DNA of 64,000 nt from an uncultured Bacteroidales bacterium. Lineage in GTDB: Bacteria > Bacteroidota > Bacteroidia > Bacteroidales > UBA932. Below the pieces are notes generated by a model. That model saw only the letters and a list, made by a program, of their open reading frames with translations, was not told the DNA's origin and did not search any database. Location of the stretch: positions 81,703 through 145,702 of the forward strand of contig CAKUVD010000008.1 of the NCBI GenBank assembly GCA_934695325.1, given 5' to 3'. Positions 1 to 8,952 of the stretch are shown here, one piece after another. Position numbers and translations under genes: made by a program. Each line of letters begins with the position of its first letter. The stretch's first letter is position 1.

Positions 1-382
1 GCTTATGCGGGCGGCGCTTCCGGACATTATCTCGCTCCGTTTCTACCTGTACCGGATGAGCCTTAACCTGACAATCAATTTCATAAAGAAGAACCGGTGC
101 GTCGCCGGCTCTCCTCTGGCTGACATACCGTATGACCAGATGGTGGAGGAAGGCATTGATATGAAGGAAAAGGAGGCATTTATCGCCTCGGTGGTCGGCA
201 GAATGCCTGAGCAGAGGCGTAAGGTATTTATAATGAGTCGTCTGGAACATCGCTCCAACGATGAGATAGCATCCATTCTGAATATCAAGAAAAAGACGGT
301 GGAAAATCACCTCAACCTTGCCTTGAAAGAATTGCGGACGGCTCTTCCTGCATCGCTTTTCCTGTTCATCACATTTTTCTGA
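1..382 (+). CDS. ECF RNA polymerase sigma factor, C-terminal part (cut by window edge)
   Basis: The visible reading frame is open to the left edge, so the start and most of region 2 lie outside the window. What remains is the end of region 2 (SLNLTINFIKK), a short linker and a complete region 4 whose helix-turn-helix reads NDEIASILNIKKKTVENHL, the part of ECF sigma factors that contacts the -35 element. The phrase VFIMSRLEHRSNDEIA closely resembles the sigma factor at 32470-33027, so both belong to the Bacteroidetes ECF family usually paired with FecR anti-sigma factors. No FecR gene follows. The next gene starts 1 nt after the stop codon and is a nitroreductase, which may be co-transcribed by simple proximity. 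Confidence 0.85.
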   Translation, partial: LMRAALPDIISLRFYLYRMSLNLTINFIKKNRCVAGSPLADIPYDQMVEEGIDMKEKEAFIASVVGRMPEQRRKVFIMSRLEHRSNDEIASILNIKKKTVENHLNLALKELRTALPASLFLFITFF

Positions 383-383
383 T

Positions 384-1268
384 ATGGCAGATAATTACTT
401 GGAAAGAAGATACGAAGAGGTGTTCGGCCAGGGTGCAGCGAGAAAGTCTGCACCGCGTCACGGCACTCCGTCACTGAATACGCTCCTGGTGCGAAACCGC
501 ACTGTGCGTCGCTTCCGTCAGGACTTCACCGTCACCGCAGACCAGCTCTCGGCCATTGTCGGGGTCAATGCAAAGGTTGCGTCGGCGTTCAACCGCCAGG
601 CTCTCCGCTTCCGCATTGTCGCCGAGGTCAATGCAGATGTCCACGTGTCTGCTGGTTCGGGTTCTGTCAGGGAAGCCGCCGGTGATTCCTGTGTGGACGT
701 CTTGCGCGGAATTCTTTTCCGTGAGCAGATGCGCCCGGAATCGGCACGTGCATTCATTATTGTGTACACCACTGTGCCTGAGGACAGGCTCATAGACATT
801 GACCTTGGTATCTCTCTACAGAGTATGGCGCTGAAGGCGACTGAACTTGGCCTTAACTGCTTGATAAAGGGTAATATAGACAAGGAAAAGCTACGTGTTA
901 TGTTTTCCGCGGGCGGCGATGCTCACGGGGCTGATGCCGTGCCGGATGATTCTGCCGCAGGGTATGGTGTGACGTCAGCTGGCTCAGAAGGTGCACCCAA
1001 GTCGTCTGCCACATCTGAAGTGGTTCATCCATATCTGGATCCACTTGCGGTCCTCTGCATAGGCAAGGCTGCGGAGAGCGTCTTCTTGAAGCCGGTGTCC
1101 GCTTCCACGGAGGCTGGATTAGATTCGGCGTCAGTGGCTGAATCTGGCTCGAAGCAGGAGATGGAACCACATGCAGGGCCGGGAAACCTCTCTCCGGACC
1201 TGACCCCATACACGAAAGACGGGGTGCATTACGTCCCGAAGCTGCAGCCGGAGGACCTTATTCTTTAG
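384..1268 (+). CDS. Nitroreductase family protein with two low-complexity insertions
   Basis: Likely cytoplasmic FMN-dependent oxidoreductase. The flavin-binding RTVRRF segment is at residues 39-44, the family core runs to about residue 175, and the C-terminal tail HYVPKLQPEDLIL is typical of Bacteroidales nitroreductases. At 294 aa it is longer than the usual 190-220. Residues about 177-213 and 237-275 are Ala/Ser/Gly/Glu-rich, without predicted structure, and look like insertions around the conserved HPYLDPLAVLCIGK block. Substrate is unknown. The start at 384 lies 1 nt after the sigma-factor stop. The peptides VNAK (61-64) and EVNAD (81-85) are each encoded over a copy of the GTCAATG heptamer described in the findings. 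Confidence 0.8.
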   Translation: MADNYLERRYEEVFGQGAARKSAPRHGTPSLNTLLVRNRTVRRFRQDFTVTADQLSAIVGVNAKVASAFNRQALRFRIVAEVNADVHVSAGSGSVREAAGDSCVDVLRGILFREQMRPESARAFIIVYTTVPEDRLIDIDLGISLQSMALKATELGLNCLIKGNIDKEKLRVMFSAGGDAHGADAVPDDSAAGYGVTSAGSEGAPKSSATSEVVHPYLDPLAVLCIGKAAESVFLKPVSASTEAGLDSASVAESGSKQEMEPHAGPGNLSPDLTPYTKDGVHYVPKLQPEDLIL

Positions 1269-1381
1269 CTGGAATCAGGTGCGCCAATGCCACGAGTTCA
1301 TAAGGCCGGTTTTCAAAGTCGTAAGCCACGCTATGAAACGTATGGCGCTGAGTGTTAAGATGATACCTCTTGACAATGTGG

Positions 1382-1455
1382 CGTGGCCAAGAGAAATTAC
1401 TTACTGAGGCCACGATGATACGCACTGTAGATATCTACATGGCATTTCATCGTGG
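1382..1455. terminator. Nested inverted repeats between convergent genes
   Basis: Seen directly: CGTGGCC (1382-1388) pairs with GGCCACG (1408-1414), CCACGATGA (1410-1418) pairs with TCATCGTGG (1447-1455), and the loop of the second stem holds a perfect 14-bp palindrome, TGTAGATATCTACA (1426-1439). The first two stems share 1410-1414, so they are alternative folds. The position between two convergent genes suggests a bidirectional terminator, but there is no long T-tract. The rest of the 199-nt gap shows nothing recognisable. Confidence 0.45.
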
Positions 1456-1467
1456 ACTGCGAAATTT

Positions 1468-2838
1468 TTAAGGATTACTGATTTCTGCGATCAGCTTTCC
1501 GTAGTATGCCTTGAACTCGCGCCACGAATAGAATGACGGAGCGGCCTCGGAAAGCGGCAGCGACGCCTCGGAACCATTGTAAAGCACCTTGACCAGGATT
1601 TCCGGCGACTTCCTGCTGCGGTAGAATATGAACTGGATGTTCGATGCCATAGGAATCTGGTCGCTGCGCCAATAGTTTTTCACCTCGTAAGGGTCTGTGA
1701 CCACCGCTCCGAAGTTGTTCAGGCGCATAAATGCCGCCATCGGCAGCACAGCCGTATCGTGAGTGAACCGCAGGTCCAGCTGCACCTTGCCGGACGAGAT
1801 GTTCTCATCTGCATTGTCCATTATGTCCTTGAGTATCGCGGCGTTGTTGGTCACGCTGCGGTGGTCGGCTCCCGGGGCGAATCCCCAGAATGCGTATCCG
1901 TTATAATTCCTCAGCTCCCAGAGCTTGAACAGTTCCTCTGCCGTGAAGATGTCATCGAATTTGTCTCCGGCGGCATCATCTCCGAGGCACTGGATGTCCA
2001 TTATTATGCTCCTCATATCGGATTCGAAATTCCACATCCCGTAGGCGGAATCCACGAAGCCGGTGTCATTGAAGAACCTGGAGCAGAAACCCTCCGGGTC
2101 GGTGAGAGCGGCCTGCATTGACGCAGCCGTCTCTGCTATCTCCTTGGTCCTGGGCACTTTCACCTGGAATGGATTCTTGGAGCCGTTCGGCTCGAGTACG
2201 GGCAGGAACTTGCGTCCTGCGTCCACCGTGTAGCTGAAGTCCTTGTCCAGCACCCGTATCTCGTCCATGAAGCAATGCATTGTCATAAGCACACGCGGTA
2301 CTGGGGTGGAGAGGACGGTCGCCTCGGTGTGGCCCTTGAACACCTCGGGGAAATCATTGAACATTATCCTGGCGATTCGGTGGAGCTGCTCCTGGCCCTT
2401 GACGGTGAGGTCGCCTCCGCGGAACGCCACGTGCGGATAGAATGTCTCGTATCTGCGGTAGAGATCCTCTCCGGCCGCAGTCAGCTTGCCGTCCCTGTGT
2501 GCATCCACGAGCACCTTCCGTACGCTCTCATATATGTCGTCTTTTATGGCGAACCTGGCTCCGTGCCTTCCTGTATAGCTGATATAGAACGGCTTATAGC
2601 CTTTTGGCGCCGGTGTCATCACCACATCGTCGAAAGGATACATATTGTATTCCGCCCCGGTGCGGTACATATCCTTCATCATGTCCGCCTCGGTGTCGTA
2701 CCGCACGACCGCGTCCCTTACTCCGTACCGAGCCTCGATTTCCGCCCGTCTTTCCAGCGAGGTCTGTGCCGATGCGGATATTGTCAATGCCATTGCGGCC
2801 ATCGCCGTGAAGTAGTGCCGTATCATTTCTGTATTCAT
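1468..2838 (-). CDS. Secreted histidine phosphatase (clade 2, acid phosphatase/phytase-like)
   Basis: A 456-aa exported phosphomonoesterase. Residues 1-24 are a signal peptide ending ASAQ. The catalytic RHGAR motif is at 91-95 and the proton-donor motif is HDT at 360-362, together the hallmark of histidine-acid-phosphatase branch 2. Family members remove phosphate from phytate, sugar phosphates or other phosphomonoesters in the periplasm or outside the cell. The HDT end (not HAE) is closer to HAP/glucose-1-phosphatase types than to MINPP; the substrate cannot be read from sequence. A second secreted phosphatase-like gene lies directly upstream on the same strand, and a conserved hairpin (2888-2961) sits in the leader between them. 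Confidence 0.85.
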   Translation of the reverse strand: MNTEMIRHYFTAMAAMALTISASAQTSLERRAEIEARYGVRDAVVRYDTEADMMKDMYRTGAEYNMYPFDDVVMTPAPKGYKPFYISYTGRHGARFAIKDDIYESVRKVLVDAHRDGKLTAAGEDLYRRYETFYPHVAFRGGDLTVKGQEQLHRIARIMFNDFPEVFKGHTEATVLSTPVPRVLMTMHCFMDEIRVLDKDFSYTVDAGRKFLPVLEPNGSKNPFQVKVPRTKEIAETAASMQAALTDPEGFCSRFFNDTGFVDSAYGMWNFESDMRSIIMDIQCLGDDAAGDKFDDIFTAEELFKLWELRNYNGYAFWGFAPGADHRSVTNNAAILKDIMDNADENISSGKVQLDLRFTHDTAVLPMAAFMRLNNFGAVVTDPYEVKNYWRSDQIPMASNIQFIFYRSRKSPEILVKVLYNGSEASLPLSEAAPSFYSWREFKAYYGKLIAEISNP

Positions 2839-2887
2839 CTTTAATGGTTATCTGCAGATTTCCATATCCTCCGATAAGTTGCGTTAG

Positions 2888-2961
2888 TTGATTATCAATC
2901 GGTTACGGATTTCAAAGTCCGTACTTTCGCACTTTGGGATTTGCAACTCGTTGGTAATCAA
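2888..2961 (-). repeat. Leader hairpin element, copy A
   Basis: Bounded by TTGATTATCAA (2888-2898) and TTGGTAATCAA (2951-2961), which are near-perfect inverted repeats. Inside is a second imperfect stem (GATTTCAAAGT at 2908-2918 against ACTTTGGGATT at 2931-2941). On the minus strand it ends about 50 nt before the histidine phosphatase start. Aligns along its length with the elements at 4751-4827 and 25672-25747, each in the same orientation relative to the gene downstream. Confidence 0.6.
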
Positions 2962-2975
2962 GGGTAGTCTCGTGA

Positions 2976-4736
2976 CTACCGCTCCTCAAAGGTACGAAAA
3001 TTTCCGTAAAGCATCTCCACGTCGCTGCGGATACCATCGGCGGCGGACTCCGGAATGAACTTCCATGAGCCTACGACCTTCGGGTCGCCTGTCACGGCAG
3101 GGTCAATGCAGCCGTTCCTCTTCAGGTATTCGTATAGTATCGTCCTGAACTCCGGTCCGCGGTATATGATTCTGTCCTCCACAGCCTCTGCCGAATCAAG
3201 GCCGGCCGCTTTGAGCAATCCGCCGGACCCCACTGCCCTATAAGTCGTTATGCCTACTGAATACTGCTTGTCCAGCGAGAACTCGCTTCCGTCAGCCATA
3301 CCTGAGATGCTTACCCTGGAGCCATAAGGCTCCGTCACGTCCACCGTGTAGCAGATGCCTGCCGCCGAATCGAAATTCGCCGGACTCTTCGCCAGCTTCC
3401 ATACCATATTTCCGGTGCCCCAGTCCTTGCTCTCCTTCATCTTCAGCACGTGTCCGTTTTCAGGGGCTATCCATAGGTCGTAGCTTGCTTCAAGATATTT
3501 CCTTACCTCCTCTCCTGTCATCCGTAGCACCACTAGCTTGTTCTCATAAGGATAGACACCATTGATATCGTTGAATGTCACGTCCCCGGCCTCGACCATA
3601 CCGTCGATGAGGAGAGTCGCACCAAGCGAGATGTCCACTGGATAGGTCCAGGTCAATGCCAGTGTATGCAGGAAGTTCATATAGTCGCATTGTCCCCAAT
3701 AGAACTCTCTGGAAATCATCGGCTTTACGATAGCGCCGACCTTGGAGGAAGCGAAAGCCTTGACGGCATTGAACTCGGGCGTGAACTTTTCCTCCATTGC
3801 CTTGTCTATGTCTGTTGCGCTGAGGCTTACTGTCTTTGCAGTGAGGCAGCGGGAGATTACCTTTCCTCCTTTCACGACAAGCTTTATGTCGCCGACTCCT
3901 GCGGTCTGCCCTCCGCGTCCGCTTTGCATCAGGACGATGCTGTCCGCGTTCATGACCTTGCTTCCATGGTCGTGTGCGGCGACTACGAAGTCCACACCAC
4001 GCAAATTCTTATAAAGATCAATGCCCTGTTTCTCCGGATTGTCTCCCTCGCCTTTGCCGGCGGCTGTGTGGGCGACGACTATCACGACCTGCGGCTTCTC
4101 CGTTTTGCGCACATCATCCACATCCTGCTGGACAAGCGGTATCAGAGACTTGAATTCGATACCGCTGTATGCGCTCTTGTCCATAAGCCGGGCGTTGTCG
4201 GCATTCGTGTATCCGAGAATCGCTACTTTCACCCCATTCTTTTTCACGATGCTTGCTGAATGGAAATATGATTTACCTGTGGACTTGTCGATTGCATTTC
4301 CTGCCAGGAAAGGAATCCCTGCCTTGCGGAACCCTTCTGCCGCACGGTCATACACCCCGTGCCCTGCCTCGAAGTCGCTGTGCCCTGCCACCACGGCATC
4401 GTATTTCATATATGCCGCGAGGCGCGGGTAGAGGTATGGAGATACTGTATCCGCATAATCATAGTAGAACGCTGCTGTATTTCCGAGGAAATTATCCCCG
4501 GCATCTATCAGGATGACATTGTCCTCGCCCTTTTCGGCCCGGATGTCATTCACAAGCTTGCTTTGAGACATCATAGAGCCGCGGGCATTGCCTCCATCCG
4601 TCAATGGCCTTGAGAACCAGCGTCCGTGTCCGTCTCCGGTGGAGACAAGGGTTAGATTATATTCACCGTCCTTCAGTGCGGAGCAGGAGGCCAGGGTCAA
4701 TGCGGCAGCCGCCGCCAGCAGGGTCTGTATCTTCAT
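2976..4736 (-). CDS. 5'-nucleotidase/UshA-like metallophosphatase lipoprotein with altered motif III
   Basis: A 586-aa lipoprotein: lipobox LASC with Cys18, then the N-terminal calcineurin-like metallophosphatase domain and a C-terminal 5'-nucleotidase domain (from about residue 340). Motif I is DGHG (D35, H37), motif II DAGDN (78-82), and the later HT and AAHDHG metal-binding motifs are present. Motif III, normally GNHxxE, reads GHSDFE (118-123), so the metal-bridging Asn and the catalytic His are replaced by His and Ser. The reading is confirmed on the DNA. Canonical enzymes hydrolyse nucleotides to nucleoside and phosphate at the cell surface or in the periplasm; activity here is uncertain. 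It lies upstream of a secreted histidine phosphatase on the same strand. Confidence 0.82.
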   Translation of the reverse strand: MKIQTLLAAAAALTLASCSALKDGEYNLTLVSTGDGHGRWFSRPLTDGGNARGSMMSQSKLVNDIRAEKGEDNVILIDAGDNFLGNTAAFYYDYADTVSPYLYPRLAAYMKYDAVVAGHSDFEAGHGVYDRAAEGFRKAGIPFLAGNAIDKSTGKSYFHSASIVKKNGVKVAILGYTNADNARLMDKSAYSGIEFKSLIPLVQQDVDDVRKTEKPQVVIVVAHTAAGKGEGDNPEKQGIDLYKNLRGVDFVVAAHDHGSKVMNADSIVLMQSGRGGQTAGVGDIKLVVKGGKVISRCLTAKTVSLSATDIDKAMEEKFTPEFNAVKAFASSKVGAIVKPMISREFYWGQCDYMNFLHTLALTWTYPVDISLGATLLIDGMVEAGDVTFNDINGVYPYENKLVVLRMTGEEVRKYLEASYDLWIAPENGHVLKMKESKDWGTGNMVWKLAKSPANFDSAAGICYTVDVTEPYGSRVSISGMADGSEFSLDKQYSVGITTYRAVGSGGLLKAAGLDSAEAVEDRIIYRGPEFRTILYEYLKRNGCIDPAVTGDPKVVGSWKFIPESAADGIRSDVEMLYGNFRTFEER

Positions 4737-4750
4737 TGTGATGTGTTTTT

Positions 4751-4827
4751 GTCGATTATTAATGAATTACAAATCTCAAAGGTCGAAGTTTCACCCTTTG
4801 GGATTTGTAATTTGTTGATATTCATTA
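4751..4827 (-). repeat. Leader hairpin element, copy B
   Basis: The strongest-folding copy. ACAAATCTCAAAGG (4769-4782) pairs with CCTTTGGGATTTGT (4795-4808), 13 of 14 positions, and outside it TAATGAAT (4760-4767) pairs with ATTCATTA (4820-4827). On the minus strand it ends about 15 nt before the nucleotidase-like gene. It could also terminate the operon that ends at 4844, but its similarity to copies A and C argues for one element with a leader role. Confidence 0.6.
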
Positions 4828-4843
4828 GCGCGAGTTCAAAGTG

Positions 4844-7426
4844 CTACTGCTCCAGGGCTGCGCGGCAGCGTGCGTACAGAAGATCGTAGTGAGCTCGGTC
4901 TTCAGATGGCGCGGAGTTCCTTCGTGCGGCAGCAAGAGACTTTATCTTGTTCAGGAATGAAATTCTGTAGCTGTTCACTTCATTTATGGCGTCGATGCTG
5001 ACGGCTGCCTGGTATGGCTTCTTTCCTTCACCGAGGCTGTCACAGCAGTCATCCCAACCGCACCACAGTTCATCTTCACCAAACGCCTCGTCGTCGGCAC
5101 AATCCTCCTCTGCGAGGGATTTCGTCAGCATTGACTTTACCTCCTTGCCGGCGTAGGTCAGGATCTCCCTCTGGAGGGTCTTGTCCTGGCTGGTCAGCTT
5201 GCGCGACGGTGCGAACAGCAGGGTGTAGAGGTCATCGAAGTACTCCTTTATGGTGTAGGCCTTGCCTGGCTCCGCTACTGATGACGAAAGCACGACATTG
5301 GCAGGGATGGTTGATGCGAGCTCCTTGGCCACGACTGCGCAGATGCGGTTCGAGGCAGGGACTGCGAGCGGGAAGTTGGATGTCACAGTCCTGTCATCAA
5401 GCCAGGATGAGTTGTGCAGTTCGCCAAGGACCCATTTGAGGGACGCTTTCTGCCTGTCTTTCGGTACAGAGATGGCCGGCTTGAGCGAAGAGCCCTCCTT
5501 TACGTTGTACAGATAGATTCCTCCGACCTGCGCAAGGACGTGCCCCAGGTATCTGTTATACTGTGATATGAGCTGCCCGTAGAGATCTTTGCGGTGCGAG
5601 AAGTCGAGGTCGTCAGCGCTTAGCCATCCGTTCATCTTAGGAAGGATGTACTTCAGGTTGCTTACTCCGTATGTGCTGGCTTTCACCGGGTCGTCTCCCA
5701 GGTCCTCGGTACGTGCGCTAGGATCGTATGCGCCATAGGAGAGCGAACCTGAAATCTGCTGCGCCCCGTATCTGTACATAGGGTCATCGCCTTTCTCGTC
5801 AATGATCTTTGAAGCTGTCCTGTATTCGTCCCAGATGTCCTTGGCTCCGATGACAGGGGTGTAGAGCCACTTTATGGCATAGATGTCATAGACTCCGAGG
5901 GCAGGCGGGACGAGCTTGACTCCCTTGTCGCCCGGCTGAGCCACGTAGTTGAACCTTGCATAGTCCATAATGGACGGAGTGGTGCCGTACTGTGCCGTGA
6001 ACGCAGGATCGCGCAGTGACTCGACAGGATAGGCTGAAGATGCGCCCATATTATGCATAAGTCCCAGAGTGTGACCGATTTCGTGCGAGATGACATATAC
6101 CAGCGACTCGTCTATGATGTCCTCCGGCATCTTCACGGTGCGTACCTTCTCGTCCACCTGTGATGTCTGGACGAAGCGCCAGTTGTTTATAAGCTTTATT
6201 ACATCATTATAGACAAGTACTGATGCATTCAGAATCTCTCCGGTCACAGGGTCTGTCCAGCTTGGGCCTCTGGCATTCATAGTAGCGTCAGGAACATATC
6301 TGAGGCAGGAGTATTTGAGGTTGTCCGGGTCGAATTCCGGGTCCTCATCCGCAGTAGGGAAGTCGCGCACCTGCATCACATCCTTGAGCCCGATGGCCTC
6401 GAATGCGGCATTCCAAGCGAGCACACCCTTTCGGATAGGCTCTTTCCAGTTTTCAGGAAAGGAATTGTCAATGTACCACACAATCGGGTTCTTGACAGTG
6501 ACAGGCTTCCCGGCCAGCCAAGCGGTCGTGTCCGAGAGCTCCAGCCTCCAGCGGGAGGCGAGGAGATATCCCTTGAATCCGTCCTGTGCCGAGGAAATGT
6601 CATATTTCAGGCTGCCCTCTCCCGGCCCTACAGGGAATATCCCGATGCGTGAATCCTGGATGCGGGCAGGCATTGGCCTTTGCGGGAGAAGGAGGAATGA
6701 CACTGTGTATTCCATAGTGCCGGAGCCGACCTTGCCGCGGATGCCGAGGAAAGTCTTGGTGAAATCAACATTGGTATAGACCTTCAGCGAGGCATTGTCC
6801 TCGAATGCCTTCATCTCGCCGAACCATGTGGTCTTGTCGTCGGCAGACTTCGCTATGGAGAAATCCTTGCTCTTGGGAGCGGCGGCATTGACCAGGGCTG
6901 TGACATCGAACAGAACCGAGGAACTGTCCTTGCTCTGCGCCTGGACGGCTATTCTCCTGACAATCTTCGGAATATAGTTCCTGTTCATCGCCTCTGTCAT
7001 TCCGGGATCAGAACTTGTCGCGTTTGTCCCGGGGATGCTGATGACGACAAGACTGTCCACCAGATCCACCTGGTAGTACGCCGGATTGCTGTACTTGTAG
7101 CCGATGTTCAGGTATGACGGGTTGCTGCCGGCGGTCACTGTCCCTCCGACGAGGATTCTCCGCCCCATATACTTCTTGGGCATCTCCATATAGATCTTGT
7201 CCTTGGAAGTGCGGTAGAGAGAGAATGCGCCGCCCTTTGCCGATGAGTTTACATCTTTCATCAATTTGTCGTAGGCTGACGGCTTCTTCTTGGGCGCTGC
7301 AGGCTTGGCCTCCGCCACAGGCTCTGCTTTCTTGGACTTTTTCTTGGCAGGTGCCGCCACAGTGCCGGCAGCAGGGATCAGCATAGCTGCGGCCAGTAAT
7401 GTCAGGATTATGTTTCTTCTTGTCAT
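4844..7426 (-). CDS. Secreted zinc-dependent metalloprotease (DUF5117/DUF5118 type)
   Basis: About 860 aa. The zinc-binding motif HEIGHTLGLMH (residues 448-458 from the ATG at 7426) is the extended metzincin signature HExxHxxGxxH, followed by a downstream Met (SIMDYARF) that fits the Met-turn. The N-terminus is a signal peptide followed by a Lys/Ala/Pro-rich stretch. An in-frame GTG at 7453 would add nine polar residues before the hydrophobic core and lies only a few nt after the previous stop, so the ATG is preferred. It is the last gene of the SusC-SusD-DUF4843-PKD operon, where this family is recurrently found, and probably cleaves surface-captured protein. Confidence 0.88.
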   Translation of the reverse strand: MTRRNIILTLLAAAMLIPAAGTVAAPAKKKSKKAEPVAEAKPAAPKKKPSAYDKLMKDVNSSAKGGAFSLYRTSKDKIYMEMPKKYMGRRILVGGTVTAGSNPSYLNIGYKYSNPAYYQVDLVDSLVVISIPGTNATSSDPGMTEAMNRNYIPKIVRRIAVQAQSKDSSSVLFDVTALVNAAAPKSKDFSIAKSADDKTTWFGEMKAFEDNASLKVYTNVDFTKTFLGIRGKVGSGTMEYTVSFLLLPQRPMPARIQDSRIGIFPVGPGEGSLKYDISSAQDGFKGYLLASRWRLELSDTTAWLAGKPVTVKNPIVWYIDNSFPENWKEPIRKGVLAWNAAFEAIGLKDVMQVRDFPTADEDPEFDPDNLKYSCLRYVPDATMNARGPSWTDPVTGEILNASVLVYNDVIKLINNWRFVQTSQVDEKVRTVKMPEDIIDESLVYVISHEIGHTLGLMHNMGASSAYPVESLRDPAFTAQYGTTPSIMDYARFNYVAQPGDKGVKLVPPALGVYDIYAIKWLYTPVIGAKDIWDEYRTASKIIDEKGDDPMYRYGAQQISGSLSYGAYDPSARTEDLGDDPVKASTYGVSNLKYILPKMNGWLSADDLDFSHRKDLYGQLISQYNRYLGHVLAQVGGIYLYNVKEGSSLKPAISVPKDRQKASLKWVLGELHNSSWLDDRTVTSNFPLAVPASNRICAVVAKELASTIPANVVLSSSVAEPGKAYTIKEYFDDLYTLLFAPSRKLTSQDKTLQREILTYAGKEVKSMLTKSLAEEDCADDEAFGEDELWCGWDDCCDSLGEGKKPYQAAVSIDAINEVNSYRISFLNKIKSLAAARRNSAPSEDRAHYDLLYARCRAALEQ

Positions 7427-7458
7427 TATTGTTTTGTTTTTGCTTTCCGTCACCCGGG

Positions 7459-8940
7459 TCAGCTTAATCTGTATTTGTAAACCACGCTGACAGGATTGTA
7501 GAAGATACCTTCGTATGATTTCACAAGCGTCTCGTCAGAGAATCTGTAAATATACAAACTTCCTTTCTTTTCTCCGGTTCTGGACGGGTTATACGTAACT
7601 ACGTAGAGGAGATCCTCTCCTTCTGTGACTTTCTCCTTGCCCTTGAAGTTAGTCGCAATGTCCTTGACCTGTTCCCCGTCCGGCAGTTTTATTGCCGGTG
7701 AGGTACCCGGCTTTCCTGTGAGAGACCAACGGTAGATGGCATTGTCATAAGTATAATATACGTCCGAGGCATTCAGTGTCTCCACGAACTTGGAGTCGCT
7801 GTCCATACAGAGCTTGTCCGCAGTGAACTTGACCAGCTCCTTCGGGGCAGAGAGACGCTTGGCTCCTGTCGTAAGTATTCTGTACTCTGTCGGGGCGGAG
7901 ATGCTCTGCTCCAGGATATATGCCGCTGTGCTTACGCTTCCTGTACGCTTGGATGCTATGTTTATGACTTTGTATCCATCTGCATCATAACTTACATTCG
8001 TCGTGTTCTCTTTCATATATATGCCCTTTTCATTGAAGAAGTAGCCGCTGAGAGTCGTCGCCGAGGTCGCGGTACTGCGGTTCGTGAGGGTCACACACCT
8101 GTACATATCCTCGGGAATCACATCGTTCTGGCTTGTTATATAGCCTACTTGGTAATCGAAGCTGAAGGCTCTGCCGTCGGCGCCGAGGAGATAGTTGATA
8201 AGGAAACTTGTATTGGTGTTCTCCCCTCCGAACTCTTTGCAATATGTCCCGAACTCTTCCATTCTTGCGACGTTGTACATCTCGAATGTCTGCGGCTCGA
8301 TTTCATAGATGGTGCCGCGTCCGTCATTCGTGGCGACCAGCAGACCTGCGGTCTGTGTCTTCTTTACGATGCTGTTCGTCATCTTGAGCGCCGTGCCGTT
8401 CTTCAGAGTATATTCGGGGAATGACGGGCCGAAGATGTCCTCGAACACTTCTTGTTCTCCGGCCGCAGCCTCCTCTTCTGTCAATGCCTTTATGAATGAG
8501 AGCTTTCCGTTGCCTTCCGGATCATTGTTCAGGACTGCCACACCTTCATCGAAACCTGAGTTCACGTTAAGCGTGAAGTAATGATACTTTACTGTCTCAC
8601 CATTGTCGGCCCTAAGTCTCAATATGAAGGTTCCGATGGTCGTGAAAGTGTAGTCGATGGTCTTGGAGGTCGATATCGTGGCGTAGGACTTGAACTTGTG
8701 GTCAGAGATGAGTGTCCCGGTGGCAGGCGCCCCATAGGCCCACTCGTACTTGATCTCCGAATCGCTCTCGGCGGAAAGTCCTGTGTACTTCAGTTCGACA
8801 CCTTGCATAACATTGATGGTGTCCGAGGCGACGCTGATTTCCATAGGGGTCAGCTCGGGATAGTTCTCATCGTCTATCCCGAAGCAGGACGACGCCAGGA
8901 TGGCCGTTCCCAAAAATGCTGATATATATCTTGTTCTCAT
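7459..8940 (-). CDS. PKD-like family lipoprotein
   Basis: A 493-aa lipoprotein with signal peptide and lipobox LASSC (Cys19). An N-terminal Ig/PKD-like domain (about residues 30-130, with KYEWAYG and a threonine-rich strand pattern) is followed by a region with repeated Tyr/Trp-containing strands (YDNAIYRWSLTGKPG and similar) that may form a propeller-like fold. Proteins of this type sit beside SusC/SusD, DUF4843 and zinc metalloprotease genes in Bacteroidetes and are presumed surface-exposed binding partners of the uptake complex. It starts 12 nt after the DUF4843 gene and is clearly in its operon. No enzymatic motif is visible. Confidence 0.8.
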   Translation of the reverse strand: MRTRYISAFLGTAILASSCFGIDDENYPELTPMEISVASDTINVMQGVELKYTGLSAESDSEIKYEWAYGAPATGTLISDHKFKSYATISTSKTIDYTFTTIGTFILRLRADNGETVKYHYFTLNVNSGFDEGVAVLNNDPEGNGKLSFIKALTEEEAAAGEQEVFEDIFGPSFPEYTLKNGTALKMTNSIVKKTQTAGLLVATNDGRGTIYEIEPQTFEMYNVARMEEFGTYCKEFGGENTNTSFLINYLLGADGRAFSFDYQVGYITSQNDVIPEDMYRCVTLTNRSTATSATTLSGYFFNEKGIYMKENTTNVSYDADGYKVINIASKRTGSVSTAAYILEQSISAPTEYRILTTGAKRLSAPKELVKFTADKLCMDSDSKFVETLNASDVYYTYDNAIYRWSLTGKPGTSPAIKLPDGEQVKDIATNFKGKEKVTEGEDLLYVVTYNPSRTGEKKGSLYIYRFSDETLVKSYEGIFYNPVSVVYKYRLS

Positions 8941-8952
8941 AGCTGTTTCTGT

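Noticed and set aside
3666..4259. Long antisense open frame (197 codons) opposite the nucleotidase, and similar ones at 27474-28283 and 29883-30665
   Set aside because: Result of biased third positions in the real genes; composition and lack of motifs mark them as shadows.
7427..7453. GTG start for the metalloprotease
   Set aside because: Adds nine polar residues before the signal peptide; the ATG at 7426 is better.
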